This document shows positions 54,268-64,000 of a stretch of 64,000 nt of DNA, piece after piece. Every line of letters starts with the position of its first letter. The stretch's first letter is position 1. The stretch is from an uncultured Propionibacteriaceae bacterium (lineage in GTDB: Bacteria > Actinomycetota > Actinomycetes > Propionibacteriales > Propionibacteriaceae), in NCBI GenBank assembly GCA_937965785.1, contig CALCKT010000004.1, forward strand, positions 1-64,000, in the 5' to 3' direction. Both the position numbers and the translations under genes were made by a program. The notes below the pieces were generated by a model, which ran no database searches, was not told the DNA's origin, and was given only the letters and a program-made list of their open reading frames with translations.

Positions 54268-55359
54268 TCAGCCGATGATCTCGTAGCTGACCTTCGCGAC
54301 CCCCTGCCGGGTGTCCGCTATGGATCTGAACGCGCCCGTGGTCAGGTCGAGGCAGCGGCCGGTGACGTAGGGTCCCCGATCGTTCACCGTCACGTCGACG
54401 GTCTTGCCGTTTGCGAGGTTCCTCACCCGCAGCCGGGTGCCGAGGGGCAGCGTCTTGTGGGCTGTCTTCATCGCCCACTGGTCGAAGGGTTCACCGGATG
54501 CGGTGGCGGAGTCATCGCTGTAGAACGAAGCCAGGCAGGTCTCCCCACCGGAGGAGGCGGACGACCTGGCGGGGGCGCTGTCGGTCAGGTGGCGGGCGGT
54601 AACCCAGCGCACCGCGCCCTTCCACACGACCTGGGCGCGCCCGCCGGAGACGGTGCCCGTGATCTTGAACTCGGTGCCCTTCGGCGCCACCTCGACGAAC
54701 CGGTCGCCGCGCGCGGCGGTCCACAGGTTGAGTTCGGTGCTTCCCCATCGGGAACCGATCGTCTCGGGCGCTTCGGTGGCGGAAACGGATGCTGGTTGGG
54801 GGGTGGGTGCTGTTCCTCCGGGGGTGAACGGGCCCAGGTAACGGGTCGCCACCCAGGCCGTGTCGCCGTTCAGGTCGATCTGGCTCCACCGTCCCGAGAC
54901 CCGGCCGGTCAGGGAAACCCGGGCGCCCTTGTCGAGGACCGCCCGGATATCGGCACTGAGGGAGGGGGAGCTACGCGCGTTGAGTTTGACCCTCGTCCAG
55001 GCGAAACCCTTCTCGCTGGTGGAGGAACCCGATTCGCCGTCCCCCCACCCGGTGACGTAGGCCGAGGCCACCCAGGCGTTGCGGCCGTGCCAGGTGACGG
55101 GAACCCAGCCGTTGGCGGCGGAACCCCGGATGGACAGCGATTCACCCGGGTAGAGCACGCCGAGGCGGGAGTGACCGGTTCCGGGACCGGAACGGACGTT
55201 CACGGCCACCCTGGCGGTGACATTGCCACCGGCGGCCTCGGCCCTGCCGTCGGGGAAGATGGCGGGTACGACGACCGTCAACTGGGCGGTCAGCACCAAC
55301 CCGATGGCCGAGTCGCGCAACAGCCTGAGCGCACGGCCCTTTCGTGGGGAGTCGATCAT
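54268..55359 (-). CDS. Secreted SH3b / RlpA-like cell-wall protein
   Basis: 363-residue exported protein. Signal peptide ~20-47 (IGLVLTAQLTVVVPA, cleavage near AEAAG) is followed by three bacterial SH3-type repeats (VNVRSGPGTGHSRLGVL; LNARSSPSLSADIRAVLD; LNLWTAARGDRFVEV). It ends in a double-psi beta-barrel of the RlpA type (CLASFYSDDSATASGEPFDQ, LPLGTRLRVRNLANGK, VNDRGPYVTGR, LDLTTGAF). Such proteins bind or cleave peptidoglycan. ATG 55359 follows AAAGGA; the frame is open further upstream without a ribosome site. Confidence 0.88.
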   Translation of the reverse strand: MIDSPRKGRALRLLRDSAIGLVLTAQLTVVVPAIFPDGRAEAAGGNVTARVAVNVRSGPGTGHSRLGVLYPGESLSIRGSAANGWVPVTWHGRNAWVASAYVTGWGDGESGSSTSEKGFAWTRVKLNARSSPSLSADIRAVLDKGARVSLTGRVSGRWSQIDLNGDTAWVATRYLGPFTPGGTAPTPQPASVSATEAPETIGSRWGSTELNLWTAARGDRFVEVAPKGTEFKITGTVSGGRAQVVWKGAVRWVTARHLTDSAPARSSASSGGETCLASFYSDDSATASGEPFDQWAMKTAHKTLPLGTRLRVRNLANGKTVDVTVNDRGPYVTGRCLDLTTGAFRSIADTRQGVAKVSYEIIG

Positions 55360-55705
55360 CGCTGGTCCTTTCTCGCGGATCCGAGTCGGGTAATCCGGAA
55401 CGTTAGGAAAACAAGCCTTGAAGCTCAAGCCGAAGCCCCTGCGCATTTCCCGGGGTGAATAAGTGAAACCCCTAGTCAGAGGCGTATCTAATGGATTTGT
55501 GAGATTTTTCGAAACCCTCGAGCGGTGATCGAGGTTGAGGGTTCATCGAGGCGTTGCCGAAGAATTGCGGAGGGGGTCGTGGAAAATGCTCCCGAGGACC
55601 GCGGAATGGGTTTCGGGTGCGGTGCCGTGGGCCTGTCGCCCGGGTGGTGGCCCGATCGTCCGGGTGGGTGGCGTCTCAGCATTCAGGACAGGTGGGGTGT
55701 GTCGC
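55360..55705. promoter_or_regulatory. Divergent region between the RlpA-like gene and ilvBNC
   Basis: About 350 bp without a gene. It has two inverted repeats, GGGGT/ACCCC (55452-55456 with 55468-55472) and a longer one around 55513-55543 (AACCCTC/GAGGGTT). Promoters for the wall protein should lie here, but I cannot place them with confidence. Confidence 0.4.
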
Positions 55706-55734
55706 TTGACAGCATCCGGGCCTCCCGCAATCCT
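55706..55734 (+). promoter_or_regulatory. ilvBNC promoter
   Basis: A consensus -35 TTGACA (55706-55711), a 17-nt spacer and AATCCT (55729-55734), 7 nt before the leader-peptide ATG. Confidence 0.65.
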
Positions 55735-55741
55735 TGGGCGC

Positions 55742-55771
55742 ATGACCAACAGTCAGCTCGTAATCGTCTGA
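55742..55771 (+). CDS. ilv leader peptide
   Basis: Nine-codon open frame reading MTNSQLVIV then stop: the last four residues are Leu-Val-Ile-Val, the branched-chain amino acids made by the downstream pathway. It lies 7 nt after the -10 box, so is itself leaderless, and 2 nt before the first attenuator hairpin. This is the layout of classical transcription attenuation by ribosome stalling; similar ilvB leaders are known in Corynebacterium. Confidence 0.8.
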   Translation: MTNSQLVIV

Positions 55772-55773
55772 CA

Positions 55774-55832
55774 GCGTTTCGATCCAGTGTCGAGACGCCC
55801 CCTCGCGTGCCAGATGGCGCCGAGGGTTTTTT
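55774..55832 (+). terminator. ilvBNC attenuator: pause hairpin and intrinsic terminator
   Basis: Hairpin 1 pairs 55774-55782 with 55790-55798 (9 bp, one G-T) right after the leader-peptide stop. Hairpin 2 pairs 55800-55811 with 55816-55826 (11 bp, one bulged C) and is followed by six T (55827-55832). The exact antiterminator pairing needs folding. Confidence 0.82.
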
Positions 55833-55873
55833 GTTGAACGAAGCAGTTCCGGGCTGCAATCGAAGGGAGAGCG

Positions 55874-57610
55874 ATGTCCAGGGCAGACGGCCAGTTGCTG
55901 ACGGGCGCGCAGGCGCTCGTCGAGTCTCTCGAACGTTCCGGGGTGGAAGTAGCCTTCGGGATTCCCGGCGGGGCGATCCTTCCCGCGTACGACCCGTTGT
56001 TCGACTCGAAGATCCGTCACATCCTGGTGCGCCACGAACAGGGTGGCGGTCACGCGGCCGAGGGCTACGCGATCGCGAGCGGCAAGGTGGGGGTCTGCAT
56101 CGCCACGTCCGGTCCCGGGGCCACGAACCTGGTCACCGCGATCGGAAACGCCTACATGGACTCCACCCCGCTCGTGGCGATCACCGGGCAGGTCAACGGG
56201 ACCGCCATCGGCACCGACGCCTTTCAGGAGGCCGACATCCGCGGGATCGTGATGCCGATCACGAAACACAGTTTTCTGATCAAGGAAACCAAGGAGATCC
56301 CTTCGGCCATCAAGGAGGCCTTCCACATCGCCTCGACGGGAAGACCCGGGCCCGTGCTCGTCGACATCGCGAAGGACGCGCTGGCCGCGAAGGCCCCGTT
56401 CCACTGGCCCGAGGAATTGGACCTGCCCGGTTACAAACCCACCGTCAAGCCGCACGTCCGTCAGATCCGCGCGGCCGCGAAACTGATCTCGCAGTCGAGG
56501 AGACCCGTCCTCTACGTCGGCGGGGGCATCGTCAAGGCGGAGGCGTTCGAGGAACTCGCCGCCCTGGTGGAGAAGGCCCGGATACCCGTGGTCACCACCC
56601 TGATGGCTCGTGGTGTGCTTCCCGACTCCCATCCACTGCACATGGGGATGCCCGGGATGCACGGGACCGTTGCCGCCGTGGGTGCGCTTCAGCGCGCCGA
56701 CCTGCTCGTCGCCATCGGCACCCGCTTCGACGACCGGGTCACGGGCAGACTGGACTCCTTCGCACCCAACGCCAAGGTGATCCACGCCGACATCGACCCG
56801 GCCGAGATCGGCAAGAACCGCGCGGTCGACGTGCCGATCGTGGGCGACTGCCGCCAGACCCTGGCCCTGCTCGCCAAGGAAATCGTCCGCGCCCCCGACA
56901 CCGACGAGTGGGTGCAGGCCCTCGGCAGGGTGAAGGAGCGCTACCAACCCCGCTGGGACGAGGCGCCCGACGGGAAGCTCTCGCCGCAGGAGGTCATCCA
57001 GCGCATCGGGCAGCTCAGCCCCGAGGACACCGTCTACGTCACCGGGGTCGGGCAGCACCAGATGTGGGCGGCGCACTTCCTTCCCCACGAACAGCCGATG
57101 AAATGGCTCACCTCCGGAGGCTCGGGCACCATGGGGTTCTGCGTTCCCGCGGCGATGGGAGCCAAGGTGGCCCAGCCCGACAAAGTGGTGTGGGGCATCG
57201 ACGGCGATGGCTGTTTCCAGATGACCAACCAGGAACTGGTCACGTGTGCCTTGAACCGGATCCCGGTCAAGATCGCGATCATCAACAACCATGCCCTGGG
57301 CATGGTCCGGCAGTGGCAGTCCCTGTTCTACGACTCCCGCTACTCCAACACCGACCTCCACACCGAACACCTCCCGAACTTCCCGATGCTCGCCGAGGCG
57401 ATGGGGTGCGTCGGTCTGCGTGCCACCAACGAGACCGAGATGGACGAGTGCATCGCGAAGGCGTTGGAGATCAACGACCGCCCCGTCGTGGTGGAGTTCG
57501 TCGTCCACAAGGACGCGATGGTGTGGCCCATGGTGGCCGCGGGGGTCAGCAACGATGAAATCCAGGTGGCCCGTAACATGGCCCCAGTGTGGGAAGAGGA
57601 AGAACTGTGA
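55874..57610 (+). CDS. ilvB: Acetolactate synthase large subunit
   Basis: 578-residue thiamine-diphosphate enzyme, first common step to valine, leucine and isoleucine. The N-terminal block [17 protein letters not shown] and [15 protein letters not shown] hold the catalytic Glu; a central FAD-binding domain follows; the TPP motif is [15 protein letters not shown] to IINN. ATG 55874 has AAGGGAG at 7 nt. It sits behind the attenuator; its stop overlaps ilvN as GTGA. Confidence 0.96.
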   Translation: MSRADGQLLTGAQALVESLERSGVEVAFGIPGGAILPAYDPLFDSKIRHILVRHEQGGGHAAEGYAIASGKVGVCIATSGPGATNLVTAIGNAYMDSTPLVAITGQVNGTAIGTDAFQEADIRGIVMPITKHSFLIKETKEIPSAIKEAFHIASTGRPGPVLVDIAKDALAAKAPFHWPEELDLPGYKPTVKPHVRQIRAAAKLISQSRRPVLYVGGGIVKAEAFEELAALVEKARIPVVTTLMARGVLPDSHPLHMGMPGMHGTVAAVGALQRADLLVAIGTRFDDRVTGRLDSFAPNAKVIHADIDPAEIGKNRAVDVPIVGDCRQTLALLAKEIVRAPDTDEWVQALGRVKERYQPRWDEAPDGKLSPQEVIQRIGQLSPEDTVYVTGVGQHQMWAAHFLPHEQPMKWLTSGGSGTMGFCVPAAMGAKVAQPDKVVWGIDGDGCFQMTNQELVTCALNRIPVKIAIINNHALGMVRQWQSLFYDSRYSNTDLHTEHLPNFPMLAEAMGCVGLRATNETEMDECIAKALEINDRPVVVEFVVHKDAMVWPMVAAGVSNDEIQVARNMAPVWEEEEL

Positions 57611-58113
57611 GTATGCACACCCTTGGGGTTCTGGTCTCCAACAAACCGGGGGTCCTGACCCGGATCGCCGCCCTCTTCTCCCGTCGTGGATTCAACATCG
57701 ACTCGCTCGCGGTCGGCCCCACCGAGCGCCCGGAGATCTCCCGGATGACGGTGGTGGCCTCCGTCGAGGACGATGCCGTTCTGGAGCAGATCGTCAAACA
57801 GCTCAACAAGTTGATCGAGGTCCGGAAGGTGCTGGAACTCGGACCCAACACCGTGTGCCGTGAGATGGTTCTGGTCAAGGTTCGCGCAGACGTGCACTCT
57901 CGTAGCCAGATCATCGACGTGGTGAGCCTGTTCAGGGGAAAGGCCGTGGACGTCAGTCCCGAGTCCGTCACCATCGAGGCAACCGGCAGCCCCGAGAAGC
58001 TCGCCGCCCTCCTGGAGATGCTGTCCCCCCATGGCATCCAGGAGCTGGTGCAGTCGGGCCAGGTGGCCCTGGGGCGGGGAGCCAGGACCCTCGCCGATCA
58101 CAAGTCCAAGTAA
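57607..58113 (+). CDS. ilvN: Acetolactate synthase small (regulatory) subunit
   Basis: 168-residue regulatory subunit that confers valine feedback inhibition. The N-terminal ACT domain reads [20 protein letters not shown] with [19 protein letters not shown]; the C-terminal domain includes [22 protein letters not shown] 57607 overlaps the ilvB stop; ATG 57613 two codons later is possible. Confidence 0.95.
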   Translation: MSMHTLGVLVSNKPGVLTRIAALFSRRGFNIDSLAVGPTERPEISRMTVVASVEDDAVLEQIVKQLNKLIEVRKVLELGPNTVCREMVLVKVRADVHSRSQIIDVVSLFRGKAVDVSPESVTIEATGSPEKLAALLEMLSPHGIQELVQSGQVALGRGARTLADHKSK

Positions 58114-59172
<1,059 letters not shown>

Positions 59173-59178
59173 TCCCAA

Positions 59179-59220
59179 CGCCGACAACGGGTGCCCGTTG
59201 TCGGCGGGCACCCGTTGTTT
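59179..59220 (+). terminator. Overlapping alternative hairpins between ilvC and the MFS gene
   Basis: Structure A pairs 59179-59191 with 59194-59206 (effective loop 4 nt). Structure B pairs 59189-59197 with 59205-59213 (9 bp, 7-nt loop) and runs into GTTGTTT. They share bases and cannot coexist; B looks like the terminator. Confidence 0.7.
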
Positions 59221-59241
59221 AGATCCGGAGGAAAAACTGAA

Positions 59242-60570
59242 ATGCTGACCAGAACAGAACGCCTGGAACGACTGCCCATGACGCGCGAACACGGCAAATT
59301 ACTGGGCGCATCGGGGGTCGGATGGGCCCTGGACGCGATGGACGTGGGCCTGATCTCCTTTGTCATCGTCGCGCTCGGGCAGCAGTGGGGACTGGATGAC
59401 GCCACCAAGTCGTGGGTCGTCTCGATCGGATTCGTCGGCATGGCCCTGGGGGCCACATTCGGTGGGTTGCTCGCCGACAAGATCGGTCGTCGTTCCGTGT
59501 TCGCGCTCACGCTCCTGGTCTACGGGCTGGCGACCGGGGCCACGGCCGTCGTGTCCTCGGTGGCCGCCCTGCTGCTGCTGCGTTTCGTGGTGGGGCTGGG
59601 GCTCGGTGCTGAACTCCCCGTGGCCTCCACCCTGATCTCGGAATTCGCCCCCCGTCGGATCCGGGGCCGTGTGGTGATCTGGCTGGAGGCGTTCTGGGCC
59701 GTGGGCTGGATCCTGTCGGCGATCATCGGGTACTTCGTGGTGGCCGGCTCCGAACAGGGATGGCGCTGGGCCCTCGCGCTGGGTGCCGTGCCGGCCCTGT
59801 GGGCGCTGTTGATCCGGCTCGGCACACCCGAATCCGTGCGATACCTGGAGACCGCAGGACGCTATGAGCAGGCCGAGGCGACGGTCGGGCGTTTCGAGAG
59901 GTCGGCGAAAACCTCCTACGACGGCCCCACGATCGACACCGCCGAGCAGGCCGCGAAGCACCGGGGAGAGACGATCGAGACGACCAGGTCCACCCTGTTC
60001 TCCAAGCAGCTGAGGCGCCGTACCCTGGCGTTGTGGCTGGTGTGGTTCTGCATCAACCTGTCCTACTACGGGGCCTTCATCTGGATTCCGTCGCTGCTGG
60101 TGAAACAGGGTTTCACCCTGGTCAAGTCCTTCGAGTTCACCCTGATCATCACCTTGGCCCAACTACCCGGATATGCCGTGGCGGCCTGGTTGATCGAGGT
60201 CATCGGCCGCCGTCTGACCCTGGCGCTGTTCCTCGCAGGATCGGCCCTCTCCGCGCTGGGTTTCGCGGTCGCGGGAACGGAGGGCGCGATCATTGCAGCC
60301 GGATGCGCCCTGTCATTTTTCAACCTGGGCGCGTGGGGTGCCCTGTACGCCATCGGCCCCGAACTGTATCCAACGTCGCTGCGCGGCACCGGTACCGGGG
60401 CTGCGGCCGGGGTGGGCAGGCTCGCCTCGATAATCGCGCCCCTGCTCGTTCCGGTGCTGATGAGCAGCGGTGGCATCGTGACCACCTTCGCGGTCTTCGC
60501 AGTTTCCTTCGCGATGGCCGCGGGCGCCGCTTTCCTGCTTCCCGAGAAACGCGACGCCGGGATCGACTGA
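59242..60570 (+). CDS. MFS transporter (sugar/aromatic-acid or niacin-type)
   Basis: 442-residue major facilitator protein with 12 predicted helices. GWALDAMDVGLISFVIVALG in TM1 and the loop 2-3 motif GGLLADKIGRRSVFAL are typical of the AAHS/NiaP-like branch; TM4-5 contains GLGLGAELPVASTLISEFAP and RIRGRVV. Substrate cannot be deduced. ATG 59242 has GGAGG ~11 nt upstream. It is possibly co-transcribed with ilvBNC when the preceding hairpin is bypassed. Confidence 0.87.
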   Translation: MLTRTERLERLPMTREHGKLLGASGVGWALDAMDVGLISFVIVALGQQWGLDDATKSWVVSIGFVGMALGATFGGLLADKIGRRSVFALTLLVYGLATGATAVVSSVAALLLLRFVVGLGLGAELPVASTLISEFAPRRIRGRVVIWLEAFWAVGWILSAIIGYFVVAGSEQGWRWALALGAVPALWALLIRLGTPESVRYLETAGRYEQAEATVGRFERSAKTSYDGPTIDTAEQAAKHRGETIETTRSTLFSKQLRRRTLALWLVWFCINLSYYGAFIWIPSLLVKQGFTLVKSFEFTLIITLAQLPGYAVAAWLIEVIGRRLTLALFLAGSALSALGFAVAGTEGAIIAAGCALSFFNLGAWGALYAIGPELYPTSLRGTGTGAAAGVGRLASIIAPLLVPVLMSSGGIVTTFAVFAVSFAMAAGAAFLLPEKRDAGID

Positions 60571-60847
60571 CCTCGACGATTCGGCTGCGCTGGGAATGAG
60601 AACCACCCCTGATTCCTTTCCCCTTGGCCGTGATCCAGGGATTCGCCCGCGCCGGAAAGGCCTCGCGGGAAGAGTTCTTGAAACCGATTGAGACGGCGCT
60701 TGGAAACCCCGGGGCGCGGGTGGGCCATCCGGCCCGGGGAGGCCCGCTGCCGTTTCTCACCGGCTCTGTCTAGGGGTGATACGCACCCGGGGCTGCACTG
60801 CTGGTTTGGTAAATTTGGACCACTGGACAAGAGGAGAAGGGACAACG

Positions 60848-61351
60848 GTGAGCATCTTCCTGATTCTCGGGATCGCAGGGGTCATGGTCCTGTTGGTGTC
60901 CCTGATCCTGGGAGATCTACTGGATTCCGCCCTTCATTTCGACGGTCTGGATTCCGAGGTTTTCTCCACCTCGGTGATCGCCGCCTTCGTCGGGGCCTTC
61001 GGGTTCGGTGGGGTGGCCGTTCATGAATTCACCGACAGCGTGTGGTTGGCCTCCTTGGCCGGTCTGGTCGCAGGAAGCCTGGCCGGTTGGGGAGCGGTGG
61101 CCCTCACCCGCTGGTTGAAACGCGCGGAAACCGGGCAGGCCCTTCGCAGCGACCACCTGGTCGGGGCGGAGGCCCGCGTCATCACGGATATCCCGGAAGG
61201 TGGTTTTGGTGAAATCCGGATCGGCACCCACAAGCGTGCGGCGCGGGCGGAACTGTCGATCCCCGCGGGAACCCCGGTCTGGGTTTCCGGTGTCCTGTCC
61301 CCCACAGCTGTCGAGGTTCGCCCCACCGCCGATGAACCTCCCCAGTACTGA
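60848..61351 (+). CDS. NfeD-like membrane protein (flotillin partner)
   Basis: 167-residue protein with about three N-terminal transmembrane helices (~2-22, ~42-57, ~65-85) and a small C-terminal OB-fold (GAEARVITDIPEGGFGEIRI to VSGVLSPTAVEV), the short NfeD1b-type layout lacking a protease domain. GTG 60848 follows AGGAGAAGGG; the upstream extension of the frame has no ribosome site. It lies 20 nt before the flotillin gene, the usual pairing. The 277-bp gap before it holds no gene that I can see. Confidence 0.83.
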   Translation: MSIFLILGIAGVMVLLVSLILGDLLDSALHFDGLDSEVFSTSVIAAFVGAFGFGGVAVHEFTDSVWLASLAGLVAGSLAGWGAVALTRWLKRAETGQALRSDHLVGAEARVITDIPEGGFGEIRIGTHKRAARAELSIPAGTPVWVSGVLSPTAVEVRPTADEPPQY

Positions 61352-61371
61352 ACAGAAAGGTTCGCACATCC

Positions 61372-62874
61372 ATGAATAATTTCTCCTCCCTGGTCACCGG
61401 AGCAGGGGGCATAGTTCTACTGGTCGCCCTGGTGATCTGGCTGATCGCCAGCAGGTACCGGGTGGCCCGTCCGAACGAGGCGTACATCATCACGGGTCAG
61501 AAGGGCAAGGCAGTCACCAACCCCGAGACCGGTCTGGTTTCCACCGACCTGTCCGGCCAGAAGGTCATCATGGGTGGCGGTGTCTTCGTGATTCCCCTGA
61601 TCCAGCGTCTGCACGTGCTCGACCTGTCCAGCCGCCGCATCATGGTGCAGATCCGCAACGCGGTCTCCGGGCAGGGCATCAAACTGAACCTCGACGGCGT
61701 CGCGATCGTCAAGGTGGGGGGCAATGAGGATTCCATCCGGGCCGCTGCGCAGCGCTTCCTGATGCAGCAGGAGGAGATCGAGACGTTCACCCAGGAAACC
61801 CTCGCGGGTGCGCTCCGGTCCATCGTCGGTGGTCTTTCCGTGGAGCAGATCATCCGTGACCGCGCCGCCTTCGCCCAGCGGGTGGCAGACGAGTCCGAGG
61901 CCTCCCTGACCGGTCAGGGTTTGGTGCTCGACACCTTCCAGATCCAGGACATCACCGACGACGGCACCTACCTTTCCGACCTGGGACGTCCCGAGTCGGC
62001 CAAGGTCGGCCAGATCGCCGCGATCGCCGAGGCCAATGCGCGTCGCGAGGCGGAGCAGGCGAGGCTGGCGGCGGAACAGGAGATCGCGATCTCGGAGCGC
62101 GAACTGGTGCTCAAGGAGGCCGAGATCAAGGCCGAGACGGATGCCGCCCGCGCCCAGGCCGCGGCCGCCGGGCCGCTCGCCCAGGCCGACCGCGACCAGG
62201 CCATCCTCACCGAGCAGGAGAAGGTCGCCGTGCGCCAGGCCGCTCTGAAGGACCGCCAGCTCGACACCGAGGTCCGCAAGCCCGCGGATGCGAAGCGGTA
62301 TGAGACCGAAACCGCGGCCCAGGCGCGGCGCAACTCCGAGATCTTCGAGGCCGAGGCCCGCAAGGCGGCCGCCATCGCCAACGCCGAGGCCCAGGCCGAG
62401 ACCGCACGCCTCACAGGTGAGGGCGAGAAACAGCGCCGCGCCGCGTTGGCCGAGGCCGAGGCCATCGAAGGGGCACGCCGCGGTGAGGCCGAGAAGGCGC
62501 GCCGCATCGCGGAGGCCGATGCCGTCCGCGCCGAGGGCGAGGCCAAGGCCGCCGCGGCCCTCGCCGTCGGTACCGCCGAGGCGGAGGCCATGAACAAACG
62601 GGCCGCTGCCTTCGCGAACTACAACGATGCCGCGGTGCTGCAGATGCTCATCGAGGTGCTGCCGCAGGTGGCCGAGAAGGTTGCCGCTCCCATGGGCAGC
62701 ATCGACAAACTCACCGTCGTCTCCACGGAAGGGGCGGCCGCACTGCCCCGCCAGGTCAACGACAATGTGCTGCAGACCGTCGAGATGATCAAGAACACCA
62801 CCGGCATCGATCTGCTCGACTTCCTGAAGGGCCACACGGACGGCAAGGTGCTCAAGGGCGAAACCGCCGAGTGA
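61372..62874 (+). CDS. Flotillin-like protein
   Basis: 500-residue flotillin (FloT/YuaG-like) scaffold of functional membrane microdomains. An N-terminal hairpin/transmembrane segment (~10-27) precedes the SPFH domain (VIPLIQRLHVLDLSSRRIMV to LVLDTFQIQDI). A long Ala/Glu-rich coiled-coil region (~215-420) with repeated AEAE/EARR units follows, then a C-terminal assembly segment. ATG 61372 with GAAAGG upstream. Ends before a perfect bidirectional hairpin. Confidence 0.92.
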   Translation: MNNFSSLVTGAGGIVLLVALVIWLIASRYRVARPNEAYIITGQKGKAVTNPETGLVSTDLSGQKVIMGGGVFVIPLIQRLHVLDLSSRRIMVQIRNAVSGQGIKLNLDGVAIVKVGGNEDSIRAAAQRFLMQQEEIETFTQETLAGALRSIVGGLSVEQIIRDRAAFAQRVADESEASLTGQGLVLDTFQIQDITDDGTYLSDLGRPESAKVGQIAAIAEANARREAEQARLAAEQEIAISERELVLKEAEIKAETDAARAQAAAAGPLAQADRDQAILTEQEKVAVRQAALKDRQLDTEVRKPADAKRYETETAAQARRNSEIFEAEARKAAAIANAEAQAETARLTGEGEKQRRAALAEAEAIEGARRGEAEKARRIAEADAVRAEGEAKAAAALAVGTAEAEAMNKRAAAFANYNDAAVLQMLIEVLPQVAEKVAAPMGSIDKLTVVSTEGAAALPRQVNDNVLQTVEMIKNTTGIDLLDFLKGHTDGKVLKGETAE

Positions 62875-62887
62875 AAATCCCGGGAAC

Positions 62888-62923
62888 ACGAGGGTGCCGG
62901 ACCCGATCGGGTCCGGCACCCTC
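62888..62923. terminator. Perfect 36-bp palindromic bidirectional terminator
   Basis: Bases 62888-62905 are the exact reverse complement of 62906-62923. It lies between the convergent flotillin and leuB genes and can serve both. Confidence 0.85.
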
Positions 62924-62937
62924 GTTCGTGTCATGGA

Positions 62938-63993
62938 TCAACCGGTCACGGCAGCGGCGATTCGATCCCCGATCTCGGAGGTCCGGGCGGGACCGGGGCG
63001 GCGGGCCGCGATGTCGGCGGCCACCGCGGCATCAACGCGGCGGGCCGCCTCGGGGTGCCCGAGGTGAGCCAGCAGGAGGGCCACGGAGCTGATGGCCGCG
63101 GTCGGATCTGCGATTCCCCGGCCTGCGATGTCCGGAGCCGAACCGTGAACGGGCTCGAACATCGACGGGTACTCGCCCGACGGGTTGATGTTCGCGGAGG
63201 CCGCCAGGCCGATGCCCCCCGTGACCGCCGCCGCCAGGTCGGTGACGATGTCGCCGAACAGATTGTCGGTGACGATCACGTCGAACCGGGCCGGATCGAC
63301 CACCATGGCGATCATGGCGGCGTCGATGTGCAGGTAGTCGCGCTCGACATCCGGGTATTCCTCACCCACCTGGTCGAAGAGCCGACGCCACAGACCCCCG
63401 GCGTTGACCAGGACGTTGTGCTTGTGCAGCAGGGTGATCCTGCCGCGACGCGCCCGGGCGCGCGCGAACGCGTCACGAACCACCCGTTCCACCCCGAACG
63501 CGGTGTTGACGGAGACCTCGGTGGCGATCTCCTGCGGGGTGCCGACCCGCACCGCACCGCCGTTGCCGCAGTAGAGCCCCTCGGTTCCCTCGCGGACCAC
63601 CACGAAGTCGATGTCGCCCCGGGCCACGACCTCGGGAGACAGGGGGGTGGGAACCCCGGTGTGGAGCCGTGACGGTCTCAGGTTCACGGCATGGTCGAAG
63701 GCGAACCGCAGTTTCAGCAACAACCCCCGCTCCAGCAAACCGCTCGGGATCCTGCCCGAACCGGGGGCCGCCCCGACCGCCCCGAGCAGGATGGCATCCG
63801 CGGCCCTCAGATCCTCCAGTGTGGAGTCGGGCAGGACCTCGCCGGTGCGCAACCAGCGTTCCGCCCCGAGGTCGAAGTGAACCTCCTCGAAGGCGTTTTC
63901 GCCCGCGGCGGCCCGCAACACCTTGAGTGCCTCGGCAATCACCTCCGGGCCGATGCCGTCGCCACCAACAACTGCCAAGGTCTGTCGTGTCAT
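62938..63993 (-). CDS. leuB: 3-isopropylmalate dehydrogenase
   Basis: 351-residue NAD-dependent decarboxylating dehydrogenase of leucine synthesis. Motifs are [28 protein letters not shown], the Lys in [26 protein letters not shown] and [20 protein letters not shown], then [16 protein letters not shown] 63993 is 7 bp from the window edge, so its promoter is outside. The short form (~350) is typical of Actinobacteria. Confidence 0.96.
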   Translation of the reverse strand: MTRQTLAVVGGDGIGPEVIAEALKVLRAAAGENAFEEVHFDLGAERWLRTGEVLPDSTLEDLRAADAILLGAVGAAPGSGRIPSGLLERGLLLKLRFAFDHAVNLRPSRLHTGVPTPLSPEVVARGDIDFVVVREGTEGLYCGNGGAVRVGTPQEIATEVSVNTAFGVERVVRDAFARARARRGRITLLHKHNVLVNAGGLWRRLFDQVGEEYPDVERDYLHIDAAMIAMVVDPARFDVIVTDNLFGDIVTDLAAAVTGGIGLAASANINPSGEYPSMFEPVHGSAPDIAGRGIADPTAAISSVALLLAHLGHPEAARRVDAAVAADIAARRPGPARTSEIGDRIAAAVTG

Positions 63994-64000
63994 GCGGGAA

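Noticed and set aside
55360..55540. c-di-AMP (ydaO-type) riboswitch upstream of the RlpA-like gene
   Set aside because: Such switches often precede wall hydrolases in Actinobacteria, and GGGGTGAAT occurs here, but it is on the opposite strand and the other conserved blocks are not visible.

Overview
The window is a high-GC actinobacterial chromosome segment, most likely from the Propionibacteriaceae. The evidence is GC-rich coding, GTG/TTG starts with many ATGA or GTGA gene overlaps, actinobacterial-type L28, S16 and YceD proteins, a b558-type succinate dehydrogenase, and a 1125-residue protein that looks like the pyrophosphate-type PEP carboxykinase known from propionic acid bacteria. I see no rRNA, tRNA, CRISPR array, prophage or insertion sequence.

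Layout: lutB end and lutC; ribF, rpsO, pnp and dapB; a GNAT acetyltransferase divergent from an RNase J; rpmB, recG, rsmD and coaD. At 11.65-19.95 kb there is an all-minus-strand accessory block: a five-gene peptide/metal-chelate-type ABC importer, then a MarR regulator with two ArsA/Get3-like ATPases flanking a 71-residue protein. The housekeeping block resumes with yceD, rpmF, rnc, mutM, a GtrA-like protein, smc and ftsY. Between ftsY and ffh lies a signalling cassette: a LuxR-type response regulator, a divergent 66-residue secreted Cys-containing peptide, and a 773-residue double histidine kinase. Next come ffh, an amidohydrolase, an S49 protease, a small metallopeptidase, rpsP-khpA-rimM-trmD, sdhCAB, rplS, lepB, rnhB, DUF2469, yraN, comM and dprA. 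The minus strand then carries the putative PPi-PEPCK operon (with a membrane-anchored beta-propeller and a multi-spanning membrane protein) and an SH3/RlpA wall protein. The window ends with ilvBNC behind a leader-peptide attenuator, an MFS transporter, an NfeD/flotillin pair and leuB.

The strongest candidate for an undescribed system is the cassette at 28.0-31.5 kb. The kinase looks like an internal duplication: its N-terminal half keeps the layout of a membrane sensor kinase but has Arg where the phospho-acceptor His should be and lacks the ATP-binding glycine box, while its C-terminal half is a complete kinase. The cationic peptide encoded immediately upstream is the obvious candidate ligand or output. 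The second candidate is the MarR-controlled ArsA pair. Both ATPases carry a C-terminal HSP20-like segment and both lack the cysteines that define arsenite binding or Get3 zinc dimerisation; a 13-bp palindrome of the same form sits at both promoters. Many genes in the window appear to be leaderless, with a TAnnnT -10 box 6-8 nt before the start codon and no Shine-Dalgarno sequence.
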